Shown here: piece by piece, positions 24,645 to 32,541 of the stretch
How positions within the stretch are numbered: the first letter of the stretch is position 1
Layout of the letters: each line of letters begins with the position of its first letter
Assembly: GCA_050943495.1 (NCBI GenBank)
Contig: JBMNPH010000015.1
Location: forward strand, 1 to 52,886
Direction of reading: 5' to 3'
Source: Merdivicinus sp050943495
Lineage (GTDB): Bacteria; Bacillota; Clostridia; Oscillospirales; Ruminococcaceae
DNA length: 52,886 nucleotides
Program-made: the position numbers and the translations under genes
The notes under the pieces: generated by a model
Database searches by the model: none
Told to the model about the DNA's origin: nothing
Seen by the model: only the letters and a program-made list of their open reading frames with translations

Positions 24645-25568
24645 ATGAACACACAGAGCAAACGGAAAAGATTGTTTTTCCTTCTGAAACGAGATCGTTA
24701 TCTTCTCGCCATGATCCTGCCGATTCTCCTCTATTATATTGTTTTTCATTATCTCCCAATGAGCGGCGCAGTTATCGCATTTAAAAACTTTCGTCCCGGT
24801 GGCGGTATCTATAATGGGGAATGGGTAGGGCTCAAATGGTTTTTGCAATTTTTTGAATCTCCTTATGCGTATCGGCTGATTCGGAATACGATTCTCATTT
24901 CGTTATATTCCTTGATATTTGGGTTTCCGATACCGATTCTGTTCGCTATCTGCATTACGGAGATACGAAACTCGAAAATCCGCCGCGTCGTGCAAACTGT
25001 GAGTTATCTGCCGCATTTCATCTCTACCGTCGTTATTGTGGGTATGATTACGAACATGTTTACGATGAATCATGGATTGATTAACAATGTGATTCAGCTT
25101 ATGGGCGGTGAGCCAATCAATTTCCTGCAAAATCCCAGCTGGTTTCGTCCACTTTATGTTGGCTCTGGGGTCTGGCAAAATTTTGGATTCAATTCTATTA
25201 TCTACATTGCCGCAATCAATGGAATTGATCCGTCCTTGTACGAAGCAGCGAAAATTGATGGGATCCGGAAATTTCAGCAGGTGTATTATATAACAATTCC
25301 GATGATTGCCCCCACCATTATTATCCTCTTTATTTTACAGTTGGGGAATCTTATGAGTGTTGGTTTTGAGAAGGTATTTTTGTTGTATAGCCCTGCCGTC
25401 TATGATACGGCCGATGTTATTTCCACATATGTGTACCGTAAGGGAATCGATTCTTCCAATTACAGTTTTGCATCTGCGGTCGGACTTTTCAACTCCATGA
25501 TTAATTTCTTTATGGTCTATATTTCCAATACAATCTGTCGGCGCGTGACCCATACAAGCTTATGGTAA
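24645..25568 (+). CDS. Carbohydrate ABC transporter permease, LplB type, second locus
   Basis: This 307-residue subunit has a first helix LLAMILPILLYYIVFHYLPM (about residues 19-38) and the EAA loop LYEAAKIDGIRKFQQVYYIT. Its ending TICRRVTHTSLW matches LplB relatives. It starts 21 bases after the binding-protein gene, with AAGGAGATG upstream of the ATG. It forms the channel with the next gene product. Confidence 0.93.
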   Translation: MNTQSKRKRLFFLLKRDRYLLAMILPILLYYIVFHYLPMSGAVIAFKNFRPGGGIYNGEWVGLKWFLQFFESPYAYRLIRNTILISLYSLIFGFPIPILFAICITEIRNSKIRRVVQTVSYLPHFISTVVIVGMITNMFTMNHGLINNVIQLMGGEPINFLQNPSWFRPLYVGSGVWQNFGFNSIIYIAAINGIDPSLYEAAKIDGIRKFQQVYYITIPMIAPTIIILFILQLGNLMSVGFEKVFLLYSPAVYDTADVISTYVYRKGIDSSNYSFASAVGLFNSMINFFMVYISNTICRRVTHTSLW

Positions 25569-25579
25569 GGAGGGGCGGT

Positions 25580-26458
25580 ATGAAATCATCCATGTATTCG
25601 GATCGGTTCTTTTATGCGTTGGTTTATGCGATTGCATTATTGGCCTTCCTTATTACACTCTATCCGTTTTTGTACATTTTGAGTGTGTCCGTCAGCGATC
25701 CCGCGGCAGTTTATGCCGGTGAGGTTTACCTTTGGCCCAAAGGATTGACGTTGTCCGGATATCAGCATGTTATGAAGGAGAGCGGACTCTGGCTTGCATA
25801 TGGCAACACCATTTTCTATACGGTTGTTGGCACATTCTGCAATATTGTGGCGACCTGTATCGCGGCATATCCGCTTTCCCGTCGGAATATGGTAGGAAGG
25901 AAATTTTTCAACTTTGTAATTGTGTTTACGATGTATTTTTCCGGTGGTCTGATCCCAAGCTATTTGCTGATTACTAGTCTGGGCTTCTACAATTCCCGTT
26001 GGGTTATGATTATTCCGGCGCTTCTGTCCACATATAATGTGATGGTTTGCCGAAGTGCATTTGCAGCGATTCCGGATGAGATTATTGAAAGCGCACAGAT
26101 TGACGGGGCAAATGACTGGCAGATTTTTCGGACGATTGCAATCCGATTGATTACCCCTACCATGGCAGTATTGGTGCTCTATTACGCGATTGGACACTGG
26201 AACAACTTTTTTACGGCTCTTTTGTACATCAGCGATCAAAAATTGATGCCTTTGCAGGTTTTGCTGCGAAGGGTATTGATTCAAGCTTCTGACGAACTGA
26301 TGGGAGGGAATAATGCCGGAATGGAAGGACAGGCAGCAGCTTCTCTCCAAATTCGTTACGTTACAATTATTGTAACCACTTTGCCAATCCTCGCCATCTA
26401 TCCGTTCCTGCAGAAATATTTTGTGAAAGGCGTTATGCTGGGTGCTGTAAAAGGATAA
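25580..26458 (+). CDS. Carbohydrate ABC transporter permease, YtcP type, second locus
   Basis: This 292-residue protein begins MKSSMYSDRF, and its start ATG has GGAGGGG seven bases upstream. An upstream in-frame ATG at 25562 lies within the end of the previous gene and has no ribosome binding site, so it was not used. The EAA loop is IIESAQIDGANDWQIFRTIA and the protein ends KYFVKGVMLGAVKG like its counterpart in the first locus. Confidence 0.93.
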   Translation: MKSSMYSDRFFYALVYAIALLAFLITLYPFLYILSVSVSDPAAVYAGEVYLWPKGLTLSGYQHVMKESGLWLAYGNTIFYTVVGTFCNIVATCIAAYPLSRRNMVGRKFFNFVIVFTMYFSGGLIPSYLLITSLGFYNSRWVMIIPALLSTYNVMVCRSAFAAIPDEIIESAQIDGANDWQIFRTIAIRLITPTMAVLVLYYAIGHWNNFFTALLYISDQKLMPLQVLLRRVLIQASDELMGGNNAGMEGQAAASLQIRYVTIIVTTLPILAIYPFLQKYFVKGVMLGAVKG

Positions 26459-26482
26459 CCAATGTCAAAAAGGAGAATTTGT

Positions 26483-27487
26483 ATGAGACTTCCATATTTG
26501 TATAATCAACAGATCCTTCAGAAAATGAAACCATCTATGCGGTATCAGGAAGGAGAAAATTTTGAAGATTGGCAGCGGCGATCCCGCCAAAAGCTGATCG
26601 AATTATTAGGCCTTCCATTGGAACCCTGCGAGGCAAATTATCAGGTGATCTCTGAAAAAGATAGTTCCGATCATCGGCGCATTTATTTTCAATTTCAGTC
26701 CGAGCCGGGCTATGAGGTTCCATGCTGTCTGTGCATCCCCAAAAATTTAAAATCGGCTGTTCCTGTTGTGATTTGTTTACAGGGGCATTCTACCGGGATG
26801 CACATTTCGTTAGGGGAGGTCAAATATCCGCAGGATCGGGAAAGTATTGAAAGCGGGGACCGTGATTTTGCATTGCAGGCAATTAAAATGGGGTACTGTG
26901 CGATTACAGTCGAACAGCGCTGCTTTGGGGAATGTGGTGGAACGGAAAATGGTCCTGCCTGTCGGGATTCTTCGCTGATTGCTTTGTTGGCCGGTCGGAC
27001 GACAATTGGGGAACGGGTTTGGGATGTCGAAAAACTGATTGACCTGATTGAAACTGGAATTTTTCCGGAGATTGATCCACAGCGGATTTGTTGTATGGGA
27101 AATTCGGGTGGCGGAACAACAGCATTTTTTGCATCATGCGTTGATACCAGAATCGGATTCTCTATGCCAAGCTGCTATGTATGCACCTTTTATGATTCCA
27201 TTGTCCTAAGGCGGCATTGTGAATGTAATTATATCCCTCAGATTTGCCGTTATTTTGATATGGGAGATCTGGGCGGGCTGATTGCGCCTCGACCATTGGT
27301 TGTTGTTGCGGGGGAAAAGGATCCTATTTTTCCAAAAAATGGTGTGGAAATTACATTCCGGCAGATACAATCGTTGTATAACGCTGCAAATGCATCGGCT
27401 TGCTGCCATCTCGTCATTGGTCCTGAGGGACATCGCTTCTACGCGGATCTCGCATGGCCGGTTATGAATCCTTATCTCCAATCTTAA
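26483..27487 (+). CDS. Alpha/beta hydrolase, acetyl-esterase-like (Abhydrolase_7 type)
   Basis: The 334-residue protein begins MRLPYLYNQQ; AAGGAG lies eight bases upstream, while the ATG at 26462 has none. Catalytic elements are visible in order: oxyanion strand VVICLQGHSTGMH, nucleophile elbow CMGNSGGGTT, acid AGEKDPIFP and His in GPEGHRFY. The segment TVEQRCFGECGGTENGPAC is typical of the PF12715-like group found in polysaccharide loci. No signal peptide is seen. It probably removes acyl groups from an oligosaccharide brought in by the neighbouring importer. Confidence 0.85.
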   Translation: MRLPYLYNQQILQKMKPSMRYQEGENFEDWQRRSRQKLIELLGLPLEPCEANYQVISEKDSSDHRRIYFQFQSEPGYEVPCCLCIPKNLKSAVPVVICLQGHSTGMHISLGEVKYPQDRESIESGDRDFALQAIKMGYCAITVEQRCFGECGGTENGPACRDSSLIALLAGRTTIGERVWDVEKLIDLIETGIFPEIDPQRICCMGNSGGGTTAFFASCVDTRIGFSMPSCYVCTFYDSIVLRRHCECNYIPQICRYFDMGDLGGLIAPRPLVVVAGEKDPIFPKNGVEITFRQIQSLYNAANASACCHLVIGPEGHRFYADLAWPVMNPYLQS

Positions 27488-27494
27488 AAATAGG

Positions 27495-27521
27495 AAAGGG
27501 CAGCGTTGAAACCTGCCCTTT
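27495..27521 (+). terminator. Intercistronic hairpin
   Basis: AAAGGGCAG (27495-27503) pairs perfectly with CTGCCCTTT (27513-27521) around nine bases. Only four T residues follow, so partial termination or message stabilisation is more likely than full stop before the CapA-like gene. Confidence 0.5.
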
Positions 27522-27551
27522 TGGACTTCTGTTGCAGGAAGGAGAATTTTC

Positions 27552-28712
27552 ATGGATCCTAAGCTAGAGCTGATTATCGGCGCGGATTTGGTACCAACAG
27601 AATCCAATTACCGCGAATTTTGTGAGGGAAGAGCAGAAGATCTCTGTGGACAGGAAATAATGCAACGATTACTTGAGGCGGATTTTCGCATTTTCAATTT
27701 GGAAACGCCCCTGGTTCATACTCTCTGCCCGATTCCTAAATGCGGGCCAAATCTTTCTGCGCCGGTTTGCACAATCAGAGGAATCCGTAGTTTGAACCCC
27801 TCTCTTCTGACATTAGCCAATAATCATATCTTAGATCAAGGGCAAGAGGGGATACTCTCTACGATGGAGACTCTTCAAAAGTATGCGATCCCATTTGTAG
27901 GTGCTGGAAATTCTTTGCAAGAAGCGTCTTCTCCCTATATTCTGCAAAAAGAGGGAATTTCCGTTGGAATTTACGCTTGTGCGGAACATGAGTTCAGTAT
28001 CGCATCAGAAACTTCTGCTGGAGCCAATCCGTTTGATCCTTTGGAAAGTTATGATCATGTGTCATCGTTGAAGAAAAAATGTGATTATGTAATTGTGTTA
28101 TACCATGGCGGGAAGGAATATTACCGGTACCCATCTCCCAATCTGCAGAAATATTGCCGGAAATTTGTTGAAAAAGGCGCGGATTTGGTGATATGCCAGC
28201 ACAGTCACTGCATTGGATGTATGGAGAACTATCAGCAGGGTATTCTCGTTTATGGACAGGGGAACTTCCTTTTTGATCATTCCGAGCACGAATGCTGGCA
28301 GACCAGCATATTGTTGGAAGTGACCTTCCAGGGGAAAGGCGGTAAGCCGCAGATTCAAGCAATCCCCATCCGCAAACATCAAAATACGGTTCGTCTTGCA
28401 CAAGGAGAAGATCGGCTTCGTATCCTGCACGATTTCGATCAGCGAAGCGATGAAATCAAAAATCCAGAGGTGGTCCAACAAAAATATCTGGAATTTTCAA
28501 GAAATTCATTGTATCAAACTCTTGGACGATTTCAATCCGTACCTGGTAAATGGGTGTTGCGATTTTTGCGGATGTTTGGCAGAGATGGAGCAGAAAAGTG
28601 GTATTGGAATCATTTTTTATTGCGCGGTCAATATTTGCAGATGCGGAATGCAATGGAATGTGAAGCCTGGCGTGAAATGTTAATTTGCGCCCTTTCTAAT
28701 TGGAAAAAATAG
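27552..28712 (+). CDS. CapA family protein (poly-gamma-glutamate synthesis type metallophosphoesterase)
   Basis: The 386-residue protein has the CapA order of motifs: IIGADLVP near the start, FRIFNLETPLV (about 48-58), LTLANNHILDQGQEGI (about 94-109), VLYHGGKEYY (about 180-189), and the C-terminal block CQHSHCIGCMENYQQGILVYGQGNFLFD split across about 217-244. These His, Asn and Asp residues bind two metals in the calcineurin-like fold. No signal peptide is present, whereas classical CapA is membrane anchored. CapA relatives often appear in sugar loci with unknown reactions. It is the last gene of the second importer locus. Confidence 0.88.
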   Translation: MDPKLELIIGADLVPTESNYREFCEGRAEDLCGQEIMQRLLEADFRIFNLETPLVHTLCPIPKCGPNLSAPVCTIRGIRSLNPSLLTLANNHILDQGQEGILSTMETLQKYAIPFVGAGNSLQEASSPYILQKEGISVGIYACAEHEFSIASETSAGANPFDPLESYDHVSSLKKKCDYVIVLYHGGKEYYRYPSPNLQKYCRKFVEKGADLVICQHSHCIGCMENYQQGILVYGQGNFLFDHSEHECWQTSILLEVTFQGKGGKPQIQAIPIRKHQNTVRLAQGEDRLRILHDFDQRSDEIKNPEVVQQKYLEFSRNSLYQTLGRFQSVPGKWVLRFLRMFGRDGAEKWYWNHFLLRGQYLQMRNAMECEAWREMLICALSNWKK

Positions 28713-28745
28713 ATAGATTGGATTTCGTTTTTCAAATCCTGCTGG

Positions 28746-28774
28746 GCTGCCATCCAATGGCAGCTCATTTTCTT
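28746..28774 (+). terminator. Terminator of the second importer operon
   Basis: GCTGCCAT (28746-28753) and ATGGCAGC (28757-28764) form an 8-bp stem with a three-base loop, followed by TCATTTTCTT. Confidence 0.65.
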
Positions 28775-28898
28775 ATCAATCGTTTCCATTAGCGGCGGCG
28801 CTATGTATCGCGGATTGAAAAGCGAGCCTTGACCTGCCTGCGCGAAAATCTGAATTGCAGCCGGGTAATCGATGAGTAATTTCTTCTAATAAAACGAA

Positions 28899-28933
28899 AA
28901 TACCAGCAGGGCTATTTTAACCTTGCTGGTATT
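28899..28933 (-). terminator. Terminator of the sigma-factor gene
   Basis: A 13-bp stem with one mismatch forms between AATACCAGCAGGG (from 28899) and CCTTGCTGGTATT (28921-28933). On the minus strand it is followed by TTTTCGTTTT. It overlaps the last codons of the sigma-factor gene. Confidence 0.75.
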
Positions 28934-29459
28934 CCATATTTTGGGAAAGATATTGCGCCAGCCGCTCTTTGGCCCGCTGAAGCGTTTTTGCAACGTGATT
29001 CGGGGTCATCGACAGCAGATGCCCAATCTCGATGTTGGACAGCCCATTGTCATAGCGAAGCAATACTACCTCACGATAACGCGGAGGCAGTGCTGCAATT
29101 GCCTCTGCCAGATTCATGCGATCCGGTAATTTCTCTAAATCCGATTCACAAGGAATTTCCAAGTCAGCTTGATCCAACGAAATACAGTGTTTTCGCTTTT
29201 TGGCGCGATATAGGTCGATTGCTTTGCGTTCGGTTATAATTGCCATCAGCGACTTTGTTCGAGGAGATAGGGGATCTTCGATTTCCGAAAGTATTTCAAT
29301 AACTTTGAGAAACGCCTGGTGAACGACATCTTCTGCATCGTCCCAATTTTCCAGAATGCGGTTTGCTGTATATAACATAAAGGTTCTGTATTCCTGATAA
29401 AGGCATTCAAACTTCGATTGCTGCTGTACATCATCAATCAGGGAGAAGTAAATAATCAA
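28917..29459 (-). CDS. ECF-like RNA polymerase sigma factor
   Basis: The 180-residue protein has sigma region 2 (FMLYTANRILENWDDAEDVVHQAFLKVI, about 28-55, carrying the core-binding and -10 recognition helices) and region 4 (LAEAIAALPPRYREVVLLRY... SNIEIGHLLSMTPNHVAKTL, about 117-160). Regions 1 and 3 are absent, as in ECF sigma factors. The TTG start is supported by GGAGGG six bases upstream. No anti-sigma gene follows; the gene stands alone and ends in its own terminator. It faces a LytTR regulator across a 300-base control region. Confidence 0.88.
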   Translation of the reverse strand: MIIYFSLIDDVQQQSKFECLYQEYRTFMLYTANRILENWDDAEDVVHQAFLKVIEILSEIEDPLSPRTKSLMAIITERKAIDLYRAKKRKHCISLDQADLEIPCESDLEKLPDRMNLAEAIAALPPRYREVVLLRYDNGLSNIEIGHLLSMTPNHVAKTLQRAKERLAQYLSQNMEYQQG

Positions 29460-29495
29460 ACGGGTCCCTCCATGTTGATTCGAAATAATATTTTT

Positions 29496-29524
29496 ATTAT
29501 AGCATTATTGCAGCAAAATAACAA
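29496..29524 (-). promoter_or_regulatory. Promoter of the sigma-factor gene
   Basis: Minus strand TTGTTA (29519-29524), 17-base spacer, TATAAT (29496-29501), about 37 bases upstream of the TTG start. Confidence 0.65.
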
Positions 29525-29562
29525 GTTTGAAATGCAAAATATGAAATTGTTGTCATAAAAAA

Positions 29563-29588
29563 ACGGCAAAACAGCCGTGATTTTTTTG
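29563..29588. terminator. Small hairpin between the divergent regulators
   Basis: ACGGC (29563-29567) and GCCGT (29574-29578) flanked by A and T tracts give a terminator-like hairpin readable on both strands. It lies upstream of both promoters' genes, so it could insulate them or be a remnant. Confidence 0.5.
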
Positions 29589-29609
29589 TCATAAATATCA
29601 AAAACGAAA

Positions 29610-29630
29610 AGTTTATTCGTATAATAAACT
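29610..29630. promoter_or_regulatory. Perfect inverted repeat around a TATAAT box
   Basis: AGTTTATT (29610-29617) and AATAAACT (29623-29630) flank five bases and include TATAAT (29620-29625). It probably marks the LytTR gene promoter with an overlapping operator. No good -35 hexamer is seen at 17 bases. Confidence 0.45.
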
Positions 29631-29766
29631 GCATTTTAAAAAATATCAACATAAAATTTGGCTTTTTTAATGTCAACTAAACTATATGATGATTTACAGC
29701 TATATGTCACTTTTTCATTTCTGGAGCGTATTAGATTTAGGAGAAAATGTCGAAGAAGGCGATTTT

Positions 29767-30492
29767 ATGTGTAAAATTTGTATTTTAGCAGAAGATCATC
29801 CGGCTTCTGAGCGTTTGGTAGAATCCTTTACCAATCAGATGGCAACCTTATCGGGGCATTGCTATCAAATTTGTTCTATCAGTCGCAAGGAACTGCGCGA
29901 TCTTTCCGAAATGGATCTGCTGCTGATCGATATAAAAGCGATTCCCAATACCCCGCAATTGCAGATGCTATCCGGTAGAGTTATGATGGTGCTGCTGCAC
30001 CGCAATGAGCATATTCTGCCCATTTCTCAGCTGGAGTGGTTTGATTGCTTTTTTGATTTGACCAACAGTTTCCCGGATGAATTTCAGCGCATGCTGCTGC
30101 GCTATGGCAAGAAATATGGCCGCTATCGGATGGAATCCCGCGGACAGATTGTCGCAATTCCCATTCTGGAAATTTGTTATCTGGATATTTATAATCATAA
30201 AATCAGCGTTCATACGCTGCGCGGCGACTATGCGCACTATGGAACCATGGATCAAGCGGAATCGCGTCTGCAGCCCTTTGGTTTTCTGCGCTGCCATCGG
30301 AGTTATCTGGTCAACATGATGCATATTCGTTGCTTCAATCGTGCCGAAATCACTCTTGACTCCGGCGAGACGATCGGAATTGGCAGCGAATACCGCAAAA
30401 TTGTTGCCGATCAGTATCGCGCCTATTTGAGGAGAACCAGTATTGGTTTGGAACATAATGAAACCCCCCACAATGTGGAGGGCTTCCAATAA
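29767..30492 (+). CDS. LytTR-domain transcriptional regulator with degenerate receiver
   Basis: The 241-residue protein begins MCKICILAEDHPASERLVES and has a C-terminal LytTR DNA-binding domain (about 140-236: IPILEICYLDIYNHKISVHT, FLRCHRSYLVNMMHIRCFNR). The N-terminal half looks like a response regulator receiver: an acidic ED pair near residue 10 and LLLIDIKAIP with a possible phospho-acceptor Asp. The usual Thr/Ser strand and invariant Lys near the end cannot be found, so phosphorylation control is doubtful. GAAGGC precedes the ATG; an earlier ATG at 29686 would add 27 residues. No kinase gene is adjacent. Confidence 0.8.
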   Translation: MCKICILAEDHPASERLVESFTNQMATLSGHCYQICSISRKELRDLSEMDLLLIDIKAIPNTPQLQMLSGRVMMVLLHRNEHILPISQLEWFDCFFDLTNSFPDEFQRMLLRYGKKYGRYRMESRGQIVAIPILEICYLDIYNHKISVHTLRGDYAHYGTMDQAESRLQPFGFLRCHRSYLVNMMHIRCFNRAEITLDSGETIGIGSEYRKIVADQYRAYLRRTSIGLEHNETPHNVEGFQ

Positions 30493-30528
30493 ATTTGAGG
30501 AGTACAAACGATTCGAGGAATGCTTCTA

Positions 30529-30876
30529 TTATTCAGCGGTGGTACTTGCATCGGAAGAAGTTTCGGTAAGTTCCGCCTCAGAACCTTCTTCTGCATCCTC
30601 AGCAGAGGATTCGGTAGAGGATTCCGTGTCTTCCGGCGAATCAATTGCAGAAGCATCATCCGCTTCTTCCGAAATCTCTTCTGTGTCAGAAGTTTCGGTT
30701 TCGGAAACTTCACTCGTTTCCGCTTCACTGGACTCCTCCAGTTCGCTGGATTCCTCAACTGACGAGGAAACAGAAGATTCGCTTGCTTCAGAAGATGTAC
30801 TGGAACTATCTCCACAGGAAGCCAATGTAAATACCATCATTGCGGACAGGATAAAAGGTAAGATTTTTTTCATCAT
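30529..30876 (-). CDS. Ser/Glu-rich surface lipoprotein (115 aa)
   Basis: The protein has a lipoprotein signal ending LASC with lipidated Cys21, followed entirely by a low-complexity acidic stretch of Ser, Glu, Thr, Ala and Asp without a folded domain. Such tails act as spacers or are remnants of a larger lipoprotein. AAGGAGG lies before the double ATG. The opposite strand also stays open because TCN and GAN codons mirror each other; the lipobox and ribosome binding site decide for the minus strand. The N-terminus resembles the larger lipoprotein at 46796-47464 in layout. Confidence 0.75.
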   Translation of the reverse strand: MMKKILPFILSAMMVFTLASCGDSSSTSSEASESSVSSSVEESSELEESSEAETSEVSETETSDTEEISEEADDASAIDSPEDTESSTESSAEDAEEGSEAELTETSSDASTTAE

Positions 30877-30983
30877 CTTGTCCTCCTTTCAAGTATGATT
30901 ATACTGGCTAAATGTGAAGGTGTTGTTTAAAATAGCTGAAAAAACTATGAAAACTTGTGATAAATTACAAATGTTATTTAATT

Positions 30984-31024
30984 CAAAAAGAACCTGCTGC
31001 TTGTTTATATCCAGGCAACAGGTT
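30984..31024 (-). terminator. Terminator of the amino acid ABC operon
   Basis: On the minus strand AACCTGTTGC (31015-31024) pairs with GCAGCAGGTT (30991-31000), one G-U pair, then a TCTTTTT run. Confidence 0.75.
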
Positions 31025-31032
31025 TCATACTT

Positions 31033-31776
31033 TTATAAAATTTTCGAAACAAATTCGGTAATCCGCGGGTCTTTCGGGTGATGGAAAATATCATCGGGCG
31101 TGCCCTCTTCTAGAATTTTATGGTCGCCCATGAAGAGAATTTTGTCTGAAACTTCCCGTGCAAACCCCATTTCATGCGTAACCACAATCATTGTCATATG
31201 CTCGTCCGCCAGCTCTTTGATGACGGCGAGCACTTCGCCGGTCAGCTGCGGATCCAGAGCCGAAGTCGGTTCGTCAAACAGCAGGACATCCGGATTCATC
31301 ATCAGTGCGCGGGCAATCGCGACCCGCTGCTTCTGTCCGCCCGAAAGTTCGGATGGCATTGCGTTTTGTTTTCCGTCCAGACCGACTTTTTTCAGCAGGG
31401 CATTGGATTTTTCCAGCGCCTGATCCGGCGTCAGGAATTTGGAATTCAGGGGGGCAATCATCAGGTTTTTCTGCACATTCAGATGCGGAAACAGATGAAA
31501 ATTTTGAAAGACCATTCCCATCTTGGAACAGATTACGCGGCGTTTTTTCTCGGGGGAGTAGGTGCCATTTTCGAACAGCGGCTGCCCTTCAATTAGGATC
31601 GTACCGTCATCGGCTGTCTCAAGGTTGATCAGGCAGCGCAGCATGGTACTTTTTCCGGCACCAGAGGGCCCGATTACCGAAACCGTTTCGCCTTTTTCCA
31701 CGCAGAAGGACACCCCGTCCAGGATGACATCTTTTCCGAATGATTTTTTTAAATTGCGTACTTCAATCATCGACAT
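31033..31776 (-). CDS. Polar amino acid ABC transporter ATP-binding protein
   Basis: The 247-residue ATPase begins MSMIEVRNLKKSFG; GGAGGG lies eight bases upstream of this ATG, while a longer frame runs into the permease gene. It has Walker A GPSGAGKST, the ABC signature LSGGQKQR, Walker B LLFDEPTSALDP, and the switch His in VVTHEMGFAREVSD. The EMGFAREV segment and length place it with the GlnQ/HisP polar amino acid group. It energises the permease encoded upstream. Confidence 0.95.
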   Translation of the reverse strand: MSMIEVRNLKKSFGKDVILDGVSFCVEKGETVSVIGPSGAGKSTMLRCLINLETADDGTILIEGQPLFENGTYSPEKKRRVICSKMGMVFQNFHLFPHLNVQKNLMIAPLNSKFLTPDQALEKSNALLKKVGLDGKQNAMPSELSGGQKQRVAIARALMMNPDVLLFDEPTSALDPQLTGEVLAVIKELADEHMTMIVVTHEMGFAREVSDKILFMGDHKILEEGTPDDIFHHPKDPRITEFVSKIL

Positions 31777-31789
31777 TGGCTGTCCCTCC

Positions 31790-32473
31790 TTAATAATGGA
31801 ATTTGCGTTCCAGCCAGTTGAAGAGCCGGGTAAGTCCATAGGTCATGATGAGATAGAAGACCGCCGCCACCACATAGGCCGTTGCATCGGTATCACGGTT
31901 GACCGCTGCCTTCGCAAAGTAGAGAATTTCGGTCACGCTGATTGCCGTAATCAGTGCCGTATCCTTGACCAATGTGATGCATTCATTGCTGATGGATGGA
32001 AGGCAAACTTTGAGCATCTGCGGAAAAACAATTTTCAAGTTCGTCTGCCATTTGCTGAACCCCAACACCTGTGCTGCTTCATATTGGCCGGCATCCACCG
32101 AGAGAATGCCTCCGCGGAAAATTTCGCAGAAATATGCCGCATAATTCAGCACAAAGGTCAGGCATGCTGCCTGAAACCGTCCCAGAATCAGATAATCTCC
32201 GATCAGCGGAAGATTGGGCAGCCCAAAATAGAAAAAGAACAGCTGCAAAAGCAGGGGAGTGCCGCGCATCAGCCAGACATAAAATCCGGTAATCCCTTTC
32301 AGAACATGGATTTTACTGTTGCGCAGAAGGGTCAGAAATAGACCCAGCGGTATGGAAAAAAGAATGGTGATGAAAAATAGTCCGACTGTATATTTGACGC
32401 CGTCCAGCATCCCCACACTGAGCGATCCCATATAAGCGAGGGTGTCTCCGATTGACCTGAAAAAATTCATCAT
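31790..32473 (-). CDS. Polar amino acid ABC transporter permease (HisM/GlnP family)
   Basis: The 227-residue membrane protein has about five helices. Family blocks include FYVWLMRGTPLLLQLFFFYF (about 67-86), the EAA loop GQYEAAQVLGFSKWQTNLKI and the C-terminal LTRLFNWLERKFHY. It acts as a homodimer or with an unlinked partner since only one permease gene is present. It lies 68 bases after the binding-protein gene, with a hairpin between, and 13 bases before the ATPase gene. Confidence 0.95.
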   Translation of the reverse strand: MMNFFRSIGDTLAYMGSLSVGMLDGVKYTVGLFFITILFSIPLGLFLTLLRNSKIHVLKGITGFYVWLMRGTPLLLQLFFFYFGLPNLPLIGDYLILGRFQAACLTFVLNYAAYFCEIFRGGILSVDAGQYEAAQVLGFSKWQTNLKIVFPQMLKVCLPSISNECITLVKDTALITAISVTEILYFAKAAVNRDTDATAYVVAAVFYLIMTYGLTRLFNWLERKFHY

Positions 32474-32503
32474 AATTAATGTACATCCTCCAAATGACTA
32501 AAG

Positions 32504-32531
32504 CAATCGGGATTCCGCAGAACCCCGATTG
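32504..32531 (-). terminator. Attenuator-like hairpin between binding-protein and permease genes
   Basis: CAATCGGG (32504-32511) pairs with CCCGATTG (32524-32531). No long T run follows, so it would reduce but not stop transcription, favouring excess binding protein. Confidence 0.55.
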
Positions 32532-32541
32532 AACTCATCTG

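Noticed and set aside
25637..26350. Minus-strand frame of 237 codons opposite the YtcP-type permease
   Set aside because: Antisense to a complete permease with an EAA loop; Asn/His/Arg-rich shadow translation.
30443..30898. Plus-strand Ser/Glu-rich frame (151 codons)
   Set aside because: Mirror of the minus-strand lipoprotein, because Ser TCN and Glu/Asp GAN codons read similarly on both strands. Only the minus frame has a lipobox and AAGGAGG.
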